From JBDIAG01 sp963835085 (GTDB lineage: Bacteria > Actinomycetota > Actinomycetes > Actinomycetales > CAWJMD01): a DNA stretch of 64,000 nucleotides. The stretch spans positions 496,001 through 560,000 of the forward strand of contig CAWIED010000001.1 of NCBI GenBank assembly GCA_963835085.1, read 5' to 3'. The first letter of the stretch is position 1. Every line of letters begins with the position of its first letter. Positions 43,241-51,821 of the stretch are shown here, in pieces. The translations under genes were made by a program, and so were the position numbers. Below the pieces are notes generated by a model, which was not told the origin of the DNA, did not search any database, and saw only the letters and a program-made list of their open reading frames with translations.

Positions 43241-43531
43241 ATGGCCCAGGCCAACCCTGAGAATCGACTCCGTGCGCAGATCGCCGCGCACACCTCATGG
43301 GCGAATACGCCCAACCGTTCCGCCCGCACCGCGCCAGCTCGCGCGGCCCTCGATGCCAAGTTCCTTGCCGAGGCCGGCGGCGATCCGATCCGGGCCGCCC
43401 ACCTACGCAAGGCCCACTTCGCCCGGCTCGCCCTGCGATCCGCGCAAGCGCGACGCAAGTCCCGCGAGCAGCAAGCGGTCGCCGAGGCGGCCGAGGCTGA
43501 GCTTGCACGGCTCGGCGGTGATGCTGCGTGA
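43241..43531 (+). CDS. hypothetical protein, basic helical
   Basis: 96 residues from ATG 43241 (TTTGGAG upstream). Sequence IAAHTSWANTPNRSARTAPA and LRKAHFARLALRSAQARRKS. Homologue-like proteins occur in actinobacterial prophages as far as I recall. Function unknown; the strongly basic helix suggests DNA or RNA contact. First gene of the operon behind the operator. Confidence 0.75.
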   Translation: MAQANPENRLRAQIAAHTSWANTPNRSARTAPARAALDAKFLAEAGGDPIRAAHLRKAHFARLALRSAQARRKSREQQAVAEAAEAELARLGGDAA

Positions 43532-43803
43532 CCCGGAAAGCCGAACGCCGCCCCGCGGTCATCGGGGCGGCGCAGAAGAGCTTCGGCGGCTCAATCTCCA
43601 TTGTACCCGCCCAATCCTCTGAACCCGTAGACGCCGCTGGCGTCGTTGACGGTGTCTTCGTCCTCGTCGTCCGGTTGGATGGCGACCGTTATCGCCGCCG
43701 CGTGTTCCTGACCTTGGCGCCGGCTGAGCGGGCCGCTGCTCGGGCCGAGGCCCGTGGGCATGCCGCCGAGGTCGTGCTATGCCGGTTGGAGCCGGTCCGA
43801 TGA
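43528..43803 (+). CDS. hypothetical protein
   Basis: 91 residues, GTG in GTGA overlap with the previous gene and ATGA overlap with the primase. The middle contains a beta-rich stretch (GVVDGVFVLVVRLDGDRYRR). Not recognised. Coupling suggests a role in element replication or control. Confidence 0.65.
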   Translation: MTRKAERRPAVIGAAQKSFGGSISIVPAQSSEPVDAAGVVDGVFVLVVRLDGDRYRRRVFLTLAPAERAAARAEARGHAAEVVLCRLEPVR

Positions 43804-46558
43804 CCGCCGCGGCGGCCTATGATCGGGTGCTCGACAGGCTCCGCGACGCGGGGCTCACTGTGAAGGCCTGCGGGGATGACCGCGCGACTGTTCAGTGCCC
43901 AGCTCACGATGATGGCAACCCGTCGTTGTCGGTGCGGCGAGGCCCTCAGCAGGTCCTGGTGCACTGCCACGCTGGGTGCGAGATCCGCGACGTGGTTGCG
44001 GCACTCGGCATCGGCATGTCCGACCTGTTCGACAATCCCCGCGGCGCGCAGTACGGCTACGTCGACGCCGCCGGCCGCTCGGTCCGCACTGTTACCCGCA
44101 CACCTGACAAGAAGTTCAGCCAGAAGGTCGCGCCGGGGGCTCCGTCGAGCCTGTATCGGCTGCCCGAGGTCGTCGCGGCTGTCGCCAACGACGAGGTCAT
44201 CTACCTGACCGAGGGTGAGAAGGATGCCGAGGCCTTGGCTTTCGCGTGGGGCGTGTGCGCGACGACGGCGCCGATGGGCGCCAACAACTTCGGCAAGGTC
44301 GACGTCACGCCCTTACACGCCGCCACCGTGGTCGCTGTCGTGGACAACGACGCCGCCGGGCAGAAGTGGGCTAACAGTGTGGCCGACAAGCTCGATGGAG
44401 TGGCCACGCTGAAGTTCGTCCGGGCTGCTGAGGGTAAGGATGCTGCCGACCATGTCGCTGCCGGGCACGGGCTCGACGACCTGGTGCTGATCGAGGTTGA
44501 GCGTCCGGTCGCCGAGCAATCGGCCATTCCAATGGCCTTGGATGACGCTCACATGGCCGCGTGGCTGGCACACGAGGGATTGGCGGACCGGTGGTGCTGG
44601 GCAGGTGGTCTCGGGTGGATGCATTGGGACGGGCGCCGTTGGCATCCGCGCCAGGAGGAGGACGCCCGCGAGGCCGCGAGACAGGCCGTGATCGCCCTGA
44701 ATAAGCAGGCGCTGGACGCGGGGGAGTCGACGGACCGACTCCGGGCGCTCAATGGGCTGCTCCGGGCCGCACGAATCAACGCGCTTGTTCTCCTGATGCG
44801 GGGCGTCGTCTCTGTCGAGGCGGGCGACTTCGACCAGCAGGCTGACCTGCTCAACGTTGGTAATGGCGTGGTCGATCTGAGCACCGGCGAGCTGCTGCCC
44901 CACAGCCCCGACCTGCGCATGACTCGGATCACCGAGACCAACTACGTGCCGGGAGCCACCCACCAAGACTGGGACCAAGCACTGCGAGCCCTTGACCCTG
45001 AGGTCGCCGACTGGATGCAGGTGAGGTTCGGCCAGGATCCGCGACGGGCCACCCGACCTCGGATGACGTTCTACCGATCGGGCAGGGTTCTGGTTCCAAC
45101 GGCAAGACCACGCTGCTGGACTCGATCTACGCCGCCTTGGGCCAGCACGTGACGCTCGTCCCGGAGAAGCTGTTGCGCGCCAACCCGAATGACCATCCCA
45201 CCGAGCTGATGTCGTTGCGGGGAGCGCGGCTCGCGGTGATCGACGAAACCCCTGAGGCGGGGCAATTGAATGTGCAGCGCCTCAAGGCGATTCTCGGGCA
45301 ATCCCAGATGACCGCTCGCGCTGTTCGTCAGGACAACACGAGTTGGAAGGCAACGCATTCCCTAGTCGTAATGACGAACTACCGTCCAATCATCAGCGAA
45401 ACTGACCATGGCACGTGGCGTCGGCTCGCATTGGTCAAATTCAGTAAGACCTTTCCACCGGATGAATCATTCCGCACCCGTATGCGAGCCGGGAAAGGCG
45501 GCCGACGAGAGGCTGTGCTGGCGTGGATAGTGGAGGGCGCTATGCGTTGGTACGCCGCGGAGCAGGTTATGCCAGGCGCCCCCGAGCGGGTCGCTCTCGA
45601 CACGAGGGAGTGGCGCAAGGAGTCCGACCTGATGTTGTCCTACATCGGTGACCGCATCGTGTTCGACCCTCAGGCGTGCGTCACTGTCTCCGACCTCCTG
45701 GATGACGTGAACGAGTGGCTCGACACCCGAGGGCACCACAAATGGGCCGACAAGCTGCTGACGAGTCGGTTCGGCGAGCATGACGAAGTCACCCAGCACC
45801 GCGTGGTGAAGACCGAGTCGAGGGCCCTGCAAGGCCTCGTTCGCAGGCACTTCGGCGACACGCCAAGGAAGGCGAAGGTCTGGCTCGGCGTCCGCTGGCG
45901 CACGGAAGCCGACGACGAGCAGGACGAGCGCGTTACCCCCGAATCGGACAGTGTCGCGGGTGTCGCGGGTGGTTTAGATAAGTCCATCGTGAAGGAAATT
46001 CTTAGGGGGATAGGAACCACCCGCGACACCCGCGACACCTCGCCTCCTGAGCACGGCGAGGTCACTCAGCCGGTCGCCCCGGAAGGCTCCCGTCGCCGGG
46101 AAAACCCCCCCGAGGCGGTCGAGGATGGGGTACGCCAGCCATACCCCCTTGCAGAGCCGGTCGAGCAGGGTATTTCCCGGCTCCGGGAAGCTACCGATGC
46201 TGTCGAGGATGGGGCGCGTCTGGCACACCCCATCGTCGAGCCGGTCGACGATCTGGGCGGCTGGCGTGACCGCATCGAAGCTGCCCTCACCAAGGACGCA
46301 CTCCGCACACTCTGGTCCGAGGCTGCGAGCGCCCCGAACAGCGAGGCGGTCAAGGCCGCACTCACCGCCCGGGCGAAGGGCATGGAGACTCCGCAGACCA
46401 CCATCACGCTGGAGAACTCCCTGGTGGCTAAGGCGGCAGCGAGCTGGGATGCCCCGCCAAGCCAGGGGCCGCTCTGCGCCTGCGGAAAGGCGATCTCGAA
46501 TCAGCGCGTGAATTACGGCAAGACGGATTGCGTCGAGTGTGAAAGGCGCGCGTCATGA
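43800..46558 (+). pseudogene. phage-type primase/helicase (D5-like), one frameshift
   Basis: About 919 residues if one base is restored near 45044. It has, in order, a CHC2-like zinc finger (Cys33, His36, Cys56, Cys60), a TOPRIM domain (YLTEGEKDAEAL; VVDNDAAGQKW), a D5 N-terminal domain (WMHWDGRRWHPRQEEDARE) and an SF3 helicase with Walker A GSGSNGKTT and Walker B LAVIDETPE. The C-terminal tail has two VEDG-AxPx-EPV repeats. It would prime and unwind DNA at the element's origin. The first frame leaves the protein just before Walker A (after MQVRFGQD), so as written the helicase is separated from the primase. This is either inactivation or an indel error. Confidence 0.88.
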
Positions 46559-46803
46559 CGGACCCGTGGGCGGCTCTCACTCAGGCCGCGATTGCGACGC
46601 CACCACCGTGCTCTATCGACCCGGAGTCGCACTGGCCTCACTCTGGTGATGCCGAGGCTATTGCGGCCGCTGAGGCGGCATGTATGGCCTGCTCGATCCT
46701 GTCTGAATGCCAGGCCTATGACGACGTGTCCAGTGAGCCTGAGGGCGTATGGGCTGGCCGATTTAGGACTGCGAAGAAGCTCAAGCGAATGGGAGACCGA
46801 TGA
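46555..46803 (+). CDS. WhiB-like iron-sulfur regulator
   Basis: 82 residues with four cysteines arranged C-x23-C-x2-C-x5-C (19, 43, 46, 52) and GVWAGR (64-69), followed by a basic tail (TAKKLKRMG). That is the WhiB (Wbl) fold with a [4Fe-4S] cluster. Wbl proteins act with the main sigma factor region 4, and some phage-encoded ones inhibit host WhiB2. It overlaps the primase stop by 4 bp. Confidence 0.85.
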   Translation: MTDPWAALTQAAIATPPPCSIDPESHWPHSGDAEAIAAAEAACMACSILSECQAYDDVSSEPEGVWAGRFRTAKKLKRMGDR

Positions 46804-46988
46804 TGAGTAGGCACTGCGCTCAAGGACATGTGATTGACGGGCAGAACGACCTCATGGGCGGCTGCCGCATCTGCTCGGTAGCCCGGGCCCTGGCCCATCG
46901 CAACGGGATCACGGCCGAGCGGGCCGTGGCCATCATCCTTCTCGACCGGCCGCGACTGCGTGCGTACGCACCGGAGGCGACGTCGTGA
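46800..46988 (+). CDS. small Cys-rich hypothetical protein
   Basis: 62 residues. CAQGH and CRICSVAR form a probable zinc-binding knuckle, and the rest is helical (ITAERAVAIILLDRPRLRAY). ATG overlaps the WhiB-like gene by 4 bp; a second ATG follows directly. Not assigned to a family. Confidence 0.65.
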   Translation: MMSRHCAQGHVIDGQNDLMGGCRICSVARALAHRNGITAERAVAIILLDRPRLRAYAPEATS

Positions 46989-47188
46989 GGCGGGAAGGGT
47001 CCGAGCTGGTCCGTACCCCTGCGAACCCTCGCCGCGACCGAGGGTTGGTGCCAGCGGCGTTCGTTCGGGTCGGCGAGGCGATTGCCCTACTGGGGCGTGA
47101 CGTGGCCGGGCGGCAGGCTGAGGTGGATGCTCTGGGCGTCGAGCTGCATCGCCGCCAAGGGTCCGCACAATGTGCGGGTCCATCATGA
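46985..47188 (+). CDS. small hypothetical protein
   Basis: 67 residues from GTG 46985, overlapping both neighbours by 4 bp. The centre (AAFVRVGEAIALLGRDVAGR) is helical. Its 5' end contains one copy of the GGGTCC...TACCCC dyad found elsewhere in the element. Existence is supported mainly by the overlaps. Confidence 0.5.
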   Translation: MRREGSELVRTPANPRRDRGLVPAAFVRVGEAIALLGRDVAGRQAEVDALGVELHRRQGSAQCAGPS

Positions 47189-47592
47189 GCGCGCCGCCGG
47201 TCGAGCGTCTCGGGGATGCATTGTTGATACGTGGCGAGGCAGTCACAGCCCTGGCCCTCCTGGCTGCCCGTGGCGCGAAAGCTGTTGCCAGGGAAGACGG
47301 GACGCGCGTCGGAGGCGTCACGGCCGAGGTGCTCACCACCCTGATTGCGATCGCACGCGAACGGCCCACGGCCGCAAGGGGACAGATGGGACGTCCACCC
47401 GAACACATTGCGACAGAGTCATACCCGGACGCTCGCGGGAGTACGCGCGAGGTAGCGAGTCTGTTGGGTCTCAGCACCCGGCAGACTCGCCGCCTGGCGA
47501 ACGACCTGGGCGCCCGAAAGATTGGTCGTGATTACCAATGGCCACTCGATGTCGCACAACTGTATGCCGCGCACCGACAGCAAGGAGGCTAG
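47185..47592 (+). CDS. helix-turn-helix protein, candidate excisionase
   Basis: 135 residues from ATG 47185. The C-terminal half (STREVASLLGLSTRQTRRLA, then KIGRDYQWPLDVAQLYAAH) is a MerR/excisionase-type winged helix. Recombination directionality factors often have this fold, and the element needs one. A regulatory role is equally possible. Confidence 0.65.
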   Translation: MSAPPVERLGDALLIRGEAVTALALLAARGAKAVAREDGTRVGGVTAEVLTTLIAIARERPTAARGQMGRPPEHIATESYPDARGSTREVASLLGLSTRQTRRLANDLGARKIGRDYQWPLDVAQLYAAHRQQGG

Positions 47593-47596
47593 CCAG

Positions 47597-47809
47597 GTGG
47601 ACATTGACGCCCTGCGCCAACTCGACGACCGCAGCGTTGTCGAGCTTGTCGTCCGGGAACTGCTCGATCGCCCCACCGTTCGCGCCGAGGTCCGCCGCAT
47701 CGTCGAACGCGACGTGCTGACCGGAACTCTCGACGACCCAGCGCTAGCCGACGTTATCGGCCACGCACTCGCCCAACGACTGACCCCACAGCAAGGAGAA
47801 CCGACATGA
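47597..47809 (+). CDS. small acidic hypothetical protein
   Basis: 70 residues from GTG 47597 with AAGGAGG at the right distance. Helical (LDDRSVVELVVRELLDRPTV). Overlaps the next gene by 4 bp. Not recognised. Confidence 0.6.
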   Translation: MDIDALRQLDDRSVVELVVRELLDRPTVRAEVRRIVERDVLTGTLDDPALADVIGHALAQRLTPQQGEPT

Positions 47810-48015
47810 CCACACAGCCCCAGCCGACCGAAGTGAACACGAAGGGGGCAACTCCGGCCGCCCCGGACACCAAGGTCGTGGCAGCGCTCGCGGCCCTGCC
47901 CGACGCTGAACTCCTGGCCGTCATCGGTGCCGCGATCGTCGCGCACCGCCCCGATGCCCCCGGCTCTGACGATGCGGCCGACGACGACGCCTACCCGTCG
48001 GGCTGGATCTCCTAA
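47806..48015 (+). CDS. small acidic hypothetical protein
   Basis: 69 residues. Pro/Thr-rich start, a helix (TKVVAALAALPDAELLAVIG) and an Asp-rich end. It overlaps both neighbours (ATGA and TAATG), consistent with an operon member. Function unknown. Confidence 0.55.
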   Translation: MTTQPQPTEVNTKGATPAAPDTKVVAALAALPDAELLAVIGAAIVAHRPDAPGSDDAADDDAYPSGWIS

Positions 48016-48848
48016 TGCCCACGCTCACCGACGCGAGGTATCTCGCCGATGCCGTGACTAAAGCAGGCGGGACATTCCCGGCGTCACTGGCAAACCTGCT
48101 CGACGCCACCGATCGCCTCAAGGCCAACCGGGCTCTGGCGGACGAACCGCTGGGTGCCATCGTCAGGGACGCCCAAGACGGGCGCCTGACTGACGAGGCG
48201 TTGAATGCGTCCGTGGCCCGGTACGCACAGGCGAGTGCGCTCGCCCATGCGGCACGAGACCTCTCGCAGGCCATCGAGCCCGCCGCTACTGCGGCCATCC
48301 AATCGGCCTTCCGCGACCATGCAGCCGCCGATCCCATCCTCGAATCTCTGCGCCCAGAGTTCAACCGCGCCGCCGGCGGGATCGCTCACTTCCTCAGCCT
48401 CATCCCGAACGATGCCACCCCACAGCGGGTGCTCGAACTGGGCGACAAAGCTGGCGAAGCCTGGCGCCAGGCGCCTCAGCACGTGGCCGTCCTGTCCGGC
48501 ATCTTGGGCATCGTCCGCACGCTCGTGCGGGACTTCGACGCGCTGGGTTGGTGGGATGGGCCGCACCAGCTCATGAAGGAGGCCGTATTCTTCCTTCCCG
48601 ACGGCTCGGACCTTCATGCCGCGGCGACCGAGATGGCATCGGGCCGGCGCCTCACCAGCCACCTGGGACCATGGGGGCAAATCCGGAGCCTTGGACCTCT
48701 CCAGCTCAACACTGCGACCGAGGCTCGTGCCATCTTGGACGGGATCGACGCCCGAGCAACGGCCGCAGAGGACGAGCGCAAGGCCGCCGGCAAGCGCCTG
48801 ACGATCAGGAGGCCGCGGCGGACCACGGACCTGAGCCACCCAGTCTAG
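48015..48848 (+). CDS. hypothetical protein of the element
   Basis: 277 residues, ATG overlapping the upstream stop by one base (TAATG). Mostly alpha-helical, with Ala-rich segments (QASALAHAARDLSQAIEPAA) and a basic tail (LTIRRPRRTTD). It could be a structural or scaffold-like phage protein by composition, but I see no motif that decides this. Last gene of the long plus-strand operon, before a terminator at 49101. Confidence 0.65.
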   Translation: MPTLTDARYLADAVTKAGGTFPASLANLLDATDRLKANRALADEPLGAIVRDAQDGRLTDEALNASVARYAQASALAHAARDLSQAIEPAATAAIQSAFRDHAAADPILESLRPEFNRAAGGIAHFLSLIPNDATPQRVLELGDKAGEAWRQAPQHVAVLSGILGIVRTLVRDFDALGWWDGPHQLMKEAVFFLPDGSDLHAAATEMASGRRLTSHLGPWGQIRSLGPLQLNTATEARAILDGIDARATAAEDERKAAGKRLTIRRPRRTTDLSHPV

Positions 48849-49100
48849 GCCCCGAGCGAGCGAGCCCCGCCGATGCGCTGGCCTTTGGTCAGGGTCAAGA
48901 GGGGATGCTCGCCTCACCACCAGAGTGCAGCCGCGCACCGCAGGACTCGGCGCCATCCATCGCACATGGCCAAGCCTGCGACCACCGACCACCTGACCGG
49001 CGTCAACATCACCGCCCAGGGATTCCACGGGGCCCTGAACCACGCGGAATGATGGAGCGCGAGGGCTCCCTTTCAACCCGAAGACCGCTCCAGCGCCCGC

Positions 49101-49136
49101 AAGTCCCGCCAGGTTTGGGTAGAACCCGGCGGGGCT
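49101..49136 (+). terminator. terminator hairpin of the element operon
   Basis: AAGTCCCGCCAGGTT / AACCCGGCGGGGCTT stem (13 pairs with small mismatches) and a 6-nt loop. It can serve both the plus operon and the minus gene that ends at 49350. Confidence 0.65.
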
Positions 49137-49244
49137 TGCCCATTCTCCCAACCCTGACGGCCCGGGGGGACACCCCAGCTCGACGCAGTGTCTCGCACGT
49201 ATGGCATAGCGCCTCGCTGTGCGTATGAAACCGGACTAGTTCGG

Positions 49245-49267
49245 TTATCCACATCCCCTGTGGAAAA
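49245..49267. promoter_or_regulatory. inverted pair of DnaA-box-like sites
   Basis: TTATCCACA (perfect DnaA box, 49245-49253) and TGTGGAAAA (one mismatch to the inverted box, 49259-49267). This is a possible origin or host DnaA-controlled site of the element. No iteron array is seen. Confidence 0.45.
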
Positions 49268-49349
49268 AGCTCGGAGGGATATGGTGCCTAGGCCGAGGAG
49301 GGCGTCGCGCTGGGGCGAGGGGGGTACGTCCCCACCCCATCCGATCGGC

Positions 49350-49637
49350 TCACCGGGAGACCTGTGAAGGGTCGGTAGGGACCGGACTCGACATGTCCGG
49401 CGCCGGCATCCCGGTGGGCGCAGTCACATTGCCCTCATCTTCGGCCCACGCCACCCTGTCGCCAAAGTCACTCGGCATTGGCGATGCAGGCGGAGACAGC
49501 GGGACGTGAGTTTCGGCTGTTCCGGCCGTATCGGTGGCCGCCACAGGTGAGGTCGCCCAGTGCGCGACGTTGGCGCCCACGCCGATCACCAGGAACCCAG
49601 CAGCTATGCCGAGGACGACCTTGGTCTTGGTGTTCAT
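49350..49637 (-). CDS. small membrane-anchored or secreted protein
   Basis: 95 residues from ATG 49637 with AGGGGGGAG upstream. One N-terminal hydrophobic segment (KVVLGIAAGFLVIGVGANVA) is followed by a Pro/Ser/Thr-rich extracytoplasmic part. No lipobox. Possibly a surface protein expressed from the integrated element (for example exclusion or defence), but nothing in the sequence fixes this. Confidence 0.65.
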   Translation of the reverse strand: MNTKTKVVLGIAAGFLVIGVGANVAHWATSPVAATDTAGTAETHVPLSPPASPMPSDFGDRVAWAEDEGNVTAPTGMPAPDMSSPVPTDPSQVSR

Positions 49638-50161
49638 GTTCTCCCCCCTGAATGGTTGCTGTGAGATTAGGCCTGACTCATCGGGGCCGCCAGCGGCTTC
49701 AGATCTTGCAGAGATGGGGGCGTGGCTGGCACACCCCGGAATCAACACTCGCCCCGCTCGCCGGAGGGGTGTTGGCGAGACTACCGAGACGCCCCCGCCC
49801 GCTGGGCGAAACGACACGGCCTCGAACCTTGGCAAGCCACCAACCTTGCCATCCGAGCAGGCGCCCGGCGGCACCCGTTCTGACCACCGGACCTGAGTAG
49901 CCGCCAGGCGGATACTCAATTCTGAGTACCCCTTGGGGTACGCGACAGCGCGTAGGGCGTTCGCCGTAGATCTCTCGCCAAAGGGGCCACTGGCGAGTGT
50001 GGCGGGCCTCGAATACACAGGATCTCTGGACGGGATGCCCGCACTTCGAGTACCGGCACCCAGGGCCACTCCGCGCCAGACCACTTTCGTGGCGTCACGA
50101 ATTCTACCCAAAACACCCTCGACGAGCTCGTTGAGTTCGTGAACCCGTCGAGGGTCGCGTC
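49638..50161. other. divergent regulatory region of the element
   Basis: Between the minus membrane protein and the plus BRO gene. It contains one GGGG...CCCC dyad (49715-49737), a GTACCCC-TT-GGGGTAC palindrome (49926-49941) and a 9-bp hairpin (50116-50124 / 50146-50154) just before the BRO start. No gene is supported. Confidence 0.55.
49926..49941. promoter_or_regulatory. 7-bp-arm palindrome
   Basis: GTACCCC TT GGGGTAC, perfect arms, in the divergent region. Candidate repressor or antirepressor-related operator. Its arms match the TACCCC ends of the dyads scattered in the element. Confidence 0.45.
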
Positions 50162-50690
50162 GTGACCGCCATCCAGCCCTTCGACTTCTCCGGCCAGCAA
50201 GTGCGCGTCGTCACGCTCGACGGCGAGCCCTGGTTCGTCCTCGCCGACCTGTGCAAGGTGCTGGGGCTCGGGACGCCTGGCCGTGTCCGCGAGCGCCTCG
50301 ATGGGGGTGTGAGTCTGACTCACACCCTTCAAACGGCCGGCGGCCCGCAGCAGATGACCATCGTCAGCGAGGCCGGCATGTACGAGGTCGTCATTCGCTC
50401 CGACAAGCCGGACGCCGTCACCTTCCGTCGGTGGATCACCAGCGAGGTTCTCCCGCAGATCCGCAAGACCGGTGCCTACTCGGTCGAGCCGACTGCCCCC
50501 TGCCCTTGCCGAAGACGAGATCGTCCACCAGGCCCTACAGATCACGGCCCGCAAGGTGGAGCCCCCGCCGACTACCACTCGGCGGGGGCTCGTTCGATTT
50601 TCGGCGATCTCCGCAAAGGGTCCACGACAGCGTGTACCCCTGGCGGAGAAGGGGTCCGAGCTAGTCCATACCCCTGCGACTACTGCCTGA
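50162..50690 (+). pseudogene. truncated BRO-N/KilAC antirepressor
   Basis: From GTG 50162 the BRO-N domain is clear (FDFSGQQVRVVTLDGEPWFV; LADLCKVLGLGTPGRVRERL; FRRWITSEVLPQIRKTGAYS). Near 50505 the frame changes, and the other frame gives ALAEDEIVHQALQITARKVE, the first helix of a KilA-C domain. After that, homology stops at a 13-bp hairpin and about 30 unrelated codons follow to 50690. Phage antirepressors of this type bind and inactivate repressors. This copy has lost most of its C-terminal domain and is probably non-functional. Confidence 0.75.
50559..50591 (+). terminator. strong intrinsic hairpin inside the BRO remnant
   Basis: Perfect 13-bp stem GAGCCCCCGCCGA / TCGGCGGGGGCTC with a CTACCAC loop, followed by CGTTCGATTTTCG. 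It sits exactly where the KilA-C homology ends, marking a rearrangement point. It may terminate transcripts arriving from either side. Confidence 0.7.
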
Positions 50691-51033
50691 GCGCTGCATC
50701 CAGAGCGTCGCCGATGTGGATCAACCGTCGGCCCATCGCCCGCAGCATCTCCGGGTCCGCCGGCAGCGAGACCGCGTTCCGATTGGCCAACGCCATGTAG
50801 ACGCCACGGTCCTGCGAGGTGCCCATCTGCCACAGGTGTGCCCAAACCAACTCGTCCTCATGGAGGTCGTGCCCGTGCACCTCTCCGCCCTCGCAGGCCT
50901 CGCACCACGCCGGACACGCCGCCTGTGAATGGTCGTCGGCCCGGCGGGCTGGCCATCGACTTGGTCGGCCCAGCCACCGAAGTGCCGAAGTGAGCAGCGC
51001 AACGTGGCGCCGGCATCTCTGCGCCGATTTCAC
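50680..51033 (-). CDS. hypothetical protein with CPxWC motif
   Basis: 117 residues from GTG 51033, with GAAGGG 5 nt upstream and the previous stop just before it. Contains ACPAWCEACEGG and HLWQMG, and a helical end (DPEMLRAMGRRLIHIGDALD). Similar small CP-x-WC proteins are frequent in actinobacterial phages (DUF6907-like). Function unknown. Last of three minus-strand genes. Confidence 0.65.
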   Translation of the reverse strand: MKSAQRCRRHVALLTSALRWLGRPSRWPARRADDHSQAACPAWCEACEGGEVHGHDLHEDELVWAHLWQMGTSQDRGVYMALANRNAVSLPADPEMLRAMGRRLIHIGDALDAALRQ

Positions 51034-51042
51034 TCACCCTTC

Positions 51043-51471
51043 TCAACGAACTGGGGCGACCGGCTCAGTCTCGATGAGCTTCAGCAGCTCGGCTATCCGC
51101 GCGAGAGCGAGCCGGGCCCGAGTAGGGGACAGCGACCCCTCCTCGTCCTCGGGTATCTCGATGTGCGGCTCGCCGATCTCGACCACCCGGCCGGTCACCC
51201 GCTCGATCGCCACGAGCTGCGTCATCGTCCACCCATCGGCAGCGTTGGTCGAGTGGCTCACGATCAACTGCCCCGCGGGCCCGTCGACAGCCTCAGCCAC
51301 GTGGTGCTCATCCTCGGCGAAGATGCACCAGCTCGGGCACTCCACCCGCACCAGTGGTGTCCGGTACGCCCGGCAACCGCCGACGTCCACGCACCGGGAC
51401 TTGCGCAGTTCGACCTCCGTCTCCGGCCGGTCGCAGTACATACACACATCCGGCGCGATCACCTGGCTCAT
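51043..51471 (-). CDS. hypothetical protein with CPxWC motif (DUF6907-like)
   Basis: 142 residues. Cysteine pairs CMYC, CVDVGGC and CPSWC. The C-terminal half (HIEIPEDEEGSLSPTRARLA) fits the DUF6907 pattern of an acidic loop then a helix. ATG overlaps the upstream stop by 4 bp. Probably paralogous to the gene at 50680. Confidence 0.65.
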   Translation of the reverse strand: MSQVIAPDVCMYCDRPETEVELRKSRCVDVGGCRAYRTPLVRVECPSWCIFAEDEHHVAEAVDGPAGQLIVSHSTNAADGWTMTQLVAIERVTGRVVEIGEPHIEIPEDEEGSLSPTRARLALARIAELLKLIETEPVAPVR

Positions 51472-51722
51472 CGGACACCACCCAGCAACTGGCGTGCCTC
51501 AGCAGCCCGTGCGCGTACCGCGGCCATGTCCGCCGCCGTCAACGTGGCCGGACCTTCGACCGTGATCGAGAACGGCCGCGCGGCCAGGTCGCTGGCGGGC
51601 ACCCACACATGCTCGGTGCAGTAACAGGCGGCGACATCGCCGTTCGGGTGACCGGTCGTCACCATCGTCCACAGTGCCGGCGACTCGCACCGGTTCGTCT
51701 GGCAGATGAGCTGGTTGCTCAT
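51468..51722 (-). CDS. small Cys-containing hypothetical protein
   Basis: 84 residues from ATG 51722 with GGGAG 9 nt upstream. CQTNRCESPALWTM and CYCTEHVWVP suggest a zinc site, and the C-terminus is helical. First gene of the minus-strand operon, about 100 bp inside attR. Confidence 0.65.
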   Translation of the reverse strand: MSNQLICQTNRCESPALWTMVTTGHPNGDVAACYCTEHVWVPASDLAARPFSITVEGPATLTAADMAAVRARAAEARQLLGGVR

Positions 51723-51821
51723 GAGATTCGACTCCCTGTTCAGTCAAGGATATTTCGCCCCACAGCGCTCCCGACCTGCACGCTCATCCCGCTCGATGGC
51801 ACAGCGTTGAGTCATCCAGAG

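Larger units (their letters stand above)
48849..49349. other. intergenic region: possible micro-ORF, terminator and DnaA boxes
   Basis: A 28-codon ORF (48966-49052, MAKPATTDHLTGVNITAQGF...) is weakly supported. The region also holds the hairpin at 49101-49136 and the DnaA-box pair at 49245-49267. It separates the plus operon from the minus-strand membrane protein. Confidence 0.5.

Noticed and set aside
48015..48848. Capsid or scaffold protein of a prophage
   Set aside because: Only composition suggests it; no motif, and no other structural genes are near.
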